This document shows positions 60,659-64,000 of a stretch of DNA of 64,000 nucleotides, piece by piece. Location: positions 1,116,001 to 1,180,000 of the forward strand of contig NZ_JAEKJR010000001.1 of assembly GCF_017303155.1 (NCBI RefSeq), given 5' to 3'. The stretch is from Microbulbifer salipaludis. Its GTDB lineage: Bacteria; Pseudomonadota; Gammaproteobacteria; Pseudomonadales; Cellvibrionaceae. The first letter of the stretch is position 1, and every line of letters starts with the position of its first letter. The position numbers and the translations under genes were made by a program. Under the pieces are notes generated by a model. The model saw nothing but the letters and a program-made list of their open reading frames with translations, ran no database searches and was not told the origin of the DNA.

Positions 60659-61500
60659 CAAATTTCGATTCAATTACCGGCCCCGCGCGGGAGTTGCTGC
60701 GCCGGGATACGGCGTGGCCGTTTCTGGTGCCGCGCCGGCGCTCTCCGGATGTCTCCAAGAATGTCATTCTGTATCTCGAGTCGCTGAATGTCAGCTTTGA
60801 TGGCTTCAAGGCGTTAAACGATTTGACCCTGTATGTGAACGACGGCGAGCTGCGCTGCCTGATCGGCGCCAATGGGGCAGGCAAGACCACCCTGATGGAT
60901 GTGATTACCGGCAAGACACCCTGCGACAGTGGCAGCGCCTGGTTTGGCCAGAATATCGACCTGCTGGCCCACGACGAGGCGGAAATTGCCCAGCTGGGTA
61001 TCGGCCGCAAGTTCCAGAAACCCACGGTATTCGAAGCGCACACGGTGTTTCACAACCTGGAATTGTCCCTGCAGGGGAGTAAAGGGGTATGGAGTGCACT
61101 CACCGCGCGCCTTTCCCGTAGCGAACGCGATCGTATCGATGAGGTGCTCAATATCATTGGCCTGGAGAAGTCCCGCTACCAGTTGGCCGGGTCCCTGTCC
61201 CACGGTCAGAAACAGTGGCTGGAGATCGGCATGTTACTGGCTGCCGAGCCGCGGCTATTACTGGTGGATGAGCCGGTGGCGGGTATGACCGCGGAAGAAA
61301 CCGAGCGCACCGCCGAGCTGCTCACTTCGCTGGCGGGCAAGCATACGGTGATTGTGGTGGAGCACGATATGGAATTTGTGCGCAGCATTGCGCGTACCGT
61401 CACGGTGCTGCATCAGGGCTCGGTACTGGCAGAGGGCACGATGGATCAGGTGCAGAACAACCGCGAGGTTATTGAAGTGTATCTCGGGGAGGAAGCATGA
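60655..61500 (+). CDS. urtD: urea ABC transporter ATP-binding protein UrtD
   Basis: A 281-residue ATPase with Walker A GANGAGKTTLMD, the signature LSHGQKQWLEIGMLL, Walker B LLLVDEPVAGM and the H-loop VVEHDMEF. An N-terminal extension of about 40 residues precedes the first strand. It overlaps both urtC and urtE by four bases. Confidence 0.96.
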   Translation: MTNFDSITGPARELLRRDTAWPFLVPRRRSPDVSKNVILYLESLNVSFDGFKALNDLTLYVNDGELRCLIGANGAGKTTLMDVITGKTPCDSGSAWFGQNIDLLAHDEAEIAQLGIGRKFQKPTVFEAHTVFHNLELSLQGSKGVWSALTARLSRSERDRIDEVLNIIGLEKSRYQLAGSLSHGQKQWLEIGMLLAAEPRLLLVDEPVAGMTAEETERTAELLTSLAGKHTVIVVEHDMEFVRSIARTVTVLHQGSVLAEGTMDQVQNNREVIEVYLGEEA

Positions 61501-62192
61501 TCCGGATTGAAAAACTCAATCAGAAATACGGCGGCACCCAGATTCTGTGGGATCTCGATCTGGACATCGAACAGGGCTCCTGTACCTGCATTATGGGCCG
61601 CAACGGCGCCGGCAAAACGACGTTGCTGAAGTGCCTGATGGGACTGTTGCCGGCCAGTGCTGGGCGCATTCTCTATCGGGGTAAACCAATAGAAGGTAGC
61701 CCGGCGCAGGCGCGGGCCAAAATGGGCATTGGCTATGTGCCTCAGGGGCGGGATATTTTTCCGCTGCTGACGGTGGAGGAAAACCTGCAGATCGGATTAC
61801 CGGCGCGGGGGGACGGGCTGAAGAAAATTCCCGAGCGGGTGTTCGAATTGTTTCCGGTATTGAAAGATATGCTGCACCGCCGTGGCGGCGACTTGTCTGG
61901 TGGTCAGCAACAACAGCTGGCCATTGGTCGCGCCCTGGTGATTGACCCCAAGGTGCTGATTCTGGATGAGCCGAATGAGGGCATTCAGCCGAATATTGTT
62001 CGCCAGATCGGGGATGTCGTCATGCAACTGAATGAGAACGACGGGCTGACGGTGATACTTGTGGAGCAGAAGCTGGGGTTTGCGCGTCGGGTGGGTAAAG
62101 AGTTCCGCCTGATGCAGAAAGGTTCGGTGGTGGCCGCGGACAAGATGGCAAACCTGGACGATGCGCTGATTCGACAATATCTGGCGGTATAG
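61497..62192 (+). CDS. urtE: urea ABC transporter ATP-binding protein UrtE
   Basis: A 231-residue ATPase with Walker A GRNGAGKTTLLK, GYVPQGRDIFPLLTVEENL, the signature LSGGQQQQLAIGRAL, Walker B VLILDEPNEGIQPN and VEQKLGFARR in the place of the H-loop (Gln replacing His is known in UrtE/LivF). It is last in the urt operon. Confidence 0.96.
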   Translation: MIRIEKLNQKYGGTQILWDLDLDIEQGSCTCIMGRNGAGKTTLLKCLMGLLPASAGRILYRGKPIEGSPAQARAKMGIGYVPQGRDIFPLLTVEENLQIGLPARGDGLKKIPERVFELFPVLKDMLHRRGGDLSGGQQQQLAIGRALVIDPKVLILDEPNEGIQPNIVRQIGDVVMQLNENDGLTVILVEQKLGFARRVGKEFRLMQKGSVVAADKMANLDDALIRQYLAV

Positions 62193-62207
62193 AGTCCCGC
62201 GGTTGCG

Positions 62208-63017
62208 TCAACGCACGTCCACCCGGTCACCGATGTGTATGCTGGCCGGTGCCTGCACGGCGGAGGCCGGGGCCAGGTTCATCCCAAAATAAATCTGTCC
62301 GTCTTCCCAGCGCCGGTAGCTGGCCAGCGTGCGCAGGGGTTCTTTCTGCGCGCGTCCGGTAAACGGATGCAGGCCGGGGATGGCGCAGCGCGCACAGGGG
62401 TGGGTGCAATCGAATACCAGGGGGCCGTCATGGGTGTGTATCGTGAGGGTTTTCCAGTGGTCTTCGGCGAAGGGTTCGCAGCCACTGATCACCAGGTTGG
62501 GGCGGAAGCGCAGCATGGAGACCGGCTCGGCGAGGCGACTGTTGAGATCCTCCAGAGAAGCCTGGCTGATCACCAGCAGTGGCGCAGCGTCGGCAAAGCC
62601 CACCTGGCGATCTTCTCGCGGCGACACCAGCGGCCGCTGGAATTCTTCCCCCATGGCGACGAGACGCACCGCTGTGCCTAGCTGCTCACTCAACCACTGC
62701 GCGGCCGCATCGCCGGCATCGCGCGCAAGCACATCGTCATCCCAGACCCGTACCTCTCTCACATCTGCATCAGCCTCTGGCTGGCGTACATCAATACTGA
62801 CCCCCTCGGTATTTTCCAGACGTACGCCGGCCCCGGTTACCGTGGCTTTGAGTTGCGCCATGGCGCGCAGACGGCGCTGGGTGACGAACTGGTTGTTGTC
62901 GTCCACCAGCATCCAGCGGCGGTCGTTGACCGCACCGAACTGGTCCAGTGGCAAAGACTTGCACTTGTGCCCCTGCAGGGATTTAACCGGAAAATGGTAG
63001 AGCGCGGAGATTCGCAC
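62208..63017 (-). CDS. MOSC-domain protein (YcbX-like)
   Basis: A 269-residue protein. An N-terminal beta-barrel domain (LYHFPVKSLQGHKCKSLPLDQFGAVNDRRWMLVD) precedes the MOSC domain with FRPNLVISGCEPFAEDHW, CTHPCARCAIPGL and a candidate Cys for molybdenum-cofactor sulfur chemistry. YcbX-type proteins reduce N-hydroxylated compounds. Start GTG 63017 with AAGGAA upstream. It ends convergently with urtE, only 15 bases away, with no visible terminator. Confidence 0.9.
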   Translation of the reverse strand: MRISALYHFPVKSLQGHKCKSLPLDQFGAVNDRRWMLVDDNNQFVTQRRLRAMAQLKATVTGAGVRLENTEGVSIDVRQPEADADVREVRVWDDDVLARDAGDAAAQWLSEQLGTAVRLVAMGEEFQRPLVSPREDRQVGFADAAPLLVISQASLEDLNSRLAEPVSMLRFRPNLVISGCEPFAEDHWKTLTIHTHDGPLVFDCTHPCARCAIPGLHPFTGRAQKEPLRTLASYRRWEDGQIYFGMNLAPASAVQAPASIHIGDRVDVR

Positions 63018-63143
63018 CGTCGATTCCTTAATAGGTCGATTCTTTTATGCGCTGATTCTTTCATGGATTGATACTTTCCTGAAGTATTGCGCGCAATCCA
63101 CGCCGCGCATCACGTACATTAACCTGATCCTGTCTTTGCCTGC

Positions 63144-64000
63144 CTACCATTTTTTGTGGAATCCCAAGCGCGCCTCGAATGATTCCAGTTCACCGGAATC
63201 AATATCCTGGGTGTAGTCGATGATGCCGAACAGGCTGGTTGTGCCACTGAAGTCGACCGTCAGGCCGATCCCGGTTTCCAGCATTGTCTGCCCCCGGCCT
63301 ACGAATATGGGGGTGGTATTGAAATAGACCGGGTCGGAGCCGTGGTCTTCATACCAGATGTTGGCCTTGAAGTAGGGACGCCACAAGCTGTTTCCATGCA
63401 GGATATCGGCAACAAATCGACCGCCGATGCGCGCGGTCAATGCATTCACATTATCGAACGAGATATTTGAGAATCTGTCCTGCGAACCGCTCATGTTTTG
63501 GTGTTGCCAGATCAGTTGCCCCTGGGGTTCCAGCGTCCAGGTCCCATCGAGTGGAATGGGGATACCAACCTCCATGGAGGCCGTGATTTCGTTGCCATCG
63601 ATATCCGCGCTCACCCCTCGGTAGGAACGACTCTCTCCGTCAAAACTGGATAACAACAGCACGCCGTCAAAGTAGGCGCCGCCGGGCCAATGGTGGGTCC
63701 AGTAACCGCCCAGATTGTATTGATCCAGCTCCACCTTGCCGGTGGCGAGGTTTTTCTGGGCCAGCGCGAATCCACTCACATCGCCGTTGGCGCCACCGCG
63801 ACCGATCATCACACCGAATATATCCCTTTGTCCGCCGGCACTGCTGCGACCGTAGATGGGAACACCGAGCTGTATTCCCCACAGGTTCCCATCGTACTTC
63901 TGGTCAACGGTACCTCCCTGGCTGAGCTTGAGCTGGTCGCCGAAAGCGCGTACCCAAAGTGCACTGCTGCCGTTATTGCGCTTCGACCAGGCTTGCTCGC
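63144..64000 (-). CDS. autotransporter beta-barrel domain protein, partial (runs off right edge)
   Basis: At least 285 C-terminal residues are visible; the frame is open to base 64000. The sequence GSSALWVRAFGDQLKLSQGG is the typical beginning of an autotransporter barrel (WVRAFGD), followed by strands such as YDGNLWGIQLGVPIYG and IGGRFVADI, and ends FEARLGFHKKW. These barrels export a passenger through the outer membrane; the passenger would be encoded beyond the window. Confidence 0.85.
   Translation of the reverse strand, partial: EQAWSKRNNGSSALWVRAFGDQLKLSQGGTVDQKYDGNLWGIQLGVPIYGRSSAGGQRDIFGVMIGRGGANGDVSGFALAQKNLATGKVELDQYNLGGYWTHHWPGGAYFDGVLLLSSFDGESRSYRGVSADIDGNEITASMEVGIPIPLDGTWTLEPQGQLIWQHQNMSGSQDRFSNISFDNVNALTARIGGRFVADILHGNSLWRPYFKANIWYEDHGSDPVYFNTTPIFVGRGQTMLETGIGLTVDFSGTTSLFGIIDYTQDIDSGELESFEARLGFHKKW

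Noticed and set aside
1..64000. tRNA, rRNA, prophage, secretion-system or restriction-modification genes
   Set aside because: None was recognised on either strand; apart from the cassette array and the possible IS end, no mobile-element genes are visible.

Overview
The window is a high-GC gammaproteobacterial chromosome segment, probably from a marine Cellvibrionales/Microbulbifer-like bacterium. This is inferred from gene content and order, not from a marker gene. The order tolC, nudF, yqiB, cpdA, yqiA, parE is the arrangement known from enterobacteria and other gammaproteobacteria. Here it is expanded by a PqiAB/MCE lipid-transport operon and several lipoprotein genes.

Layout. 1-9.4 kb: lipopolysaccharide core and surface glycan genes (YrbL-like kinase, GT4 and three GT2-type glycosyltransferases, WaaL-like ligase, WaaA, KdkA, UDP-sugar epimerase). 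9.5-22.4 kb: TolC, split PqiA, a six-MCE-domain PqiB/LetB-like protein, lipoproteins, NudF, YqiB, CpdA, YqiA and ParE. 22.4-32.0 kb: an integron cassette array with visibly lower GC. 32.1-35.8 kb: an AlkC-like DNA repair protein, a CDGSH-glutamate-synthase-like fusion and a quinone reductase. 35.9-44.5 kb: bicupin protein, BASS transporter, RhlE helicase, M20 amidohydrolase, AbgT transporter, OmpW and a glutamine amidotransferase. 44.8-62.2 kb: a large urea module. 62.2-64 kb: a MOSC protein and the end of an autotransporter.

The cassette array holds fourteen cassettes, all on the + strand. Each opens with a GTTNNNN heptamer whose reverse complement closes the same cassette; this is exact in 13 of 14. 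Thirteen complete attC sites (75-144 bp, about five sequence families) and one closing half-site are visible. No integron integrase is present, so this is a cluster of attC sites lacking an integrase, at least within the window. Cargo includes a BrnT toxin with two overlapping BrnA-like small proteins, a protein with a HEPN-type R-x5-H motif, an astacin/matrixin-like protease, an HD hydrolase, a DUF4440 protein, several exported or membrane proteins, and two diverged copies of one 117-residue protein.

The urea module combines urease structural and accessory genes (ureDABCEFG), a small His-rich membrane protein, a LuxR-type response regulator, an NCS1-permease/histidine-kinase/receiver fusion, a porin and the urea ABC transporter urtABCDE. 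A 12-base dyad, CGTCAAATGACG, lies about 100 bases upstream of both ureD and the porin. I infer that the permease-kinase and its regulator control urea uptake and hydrolysis together.
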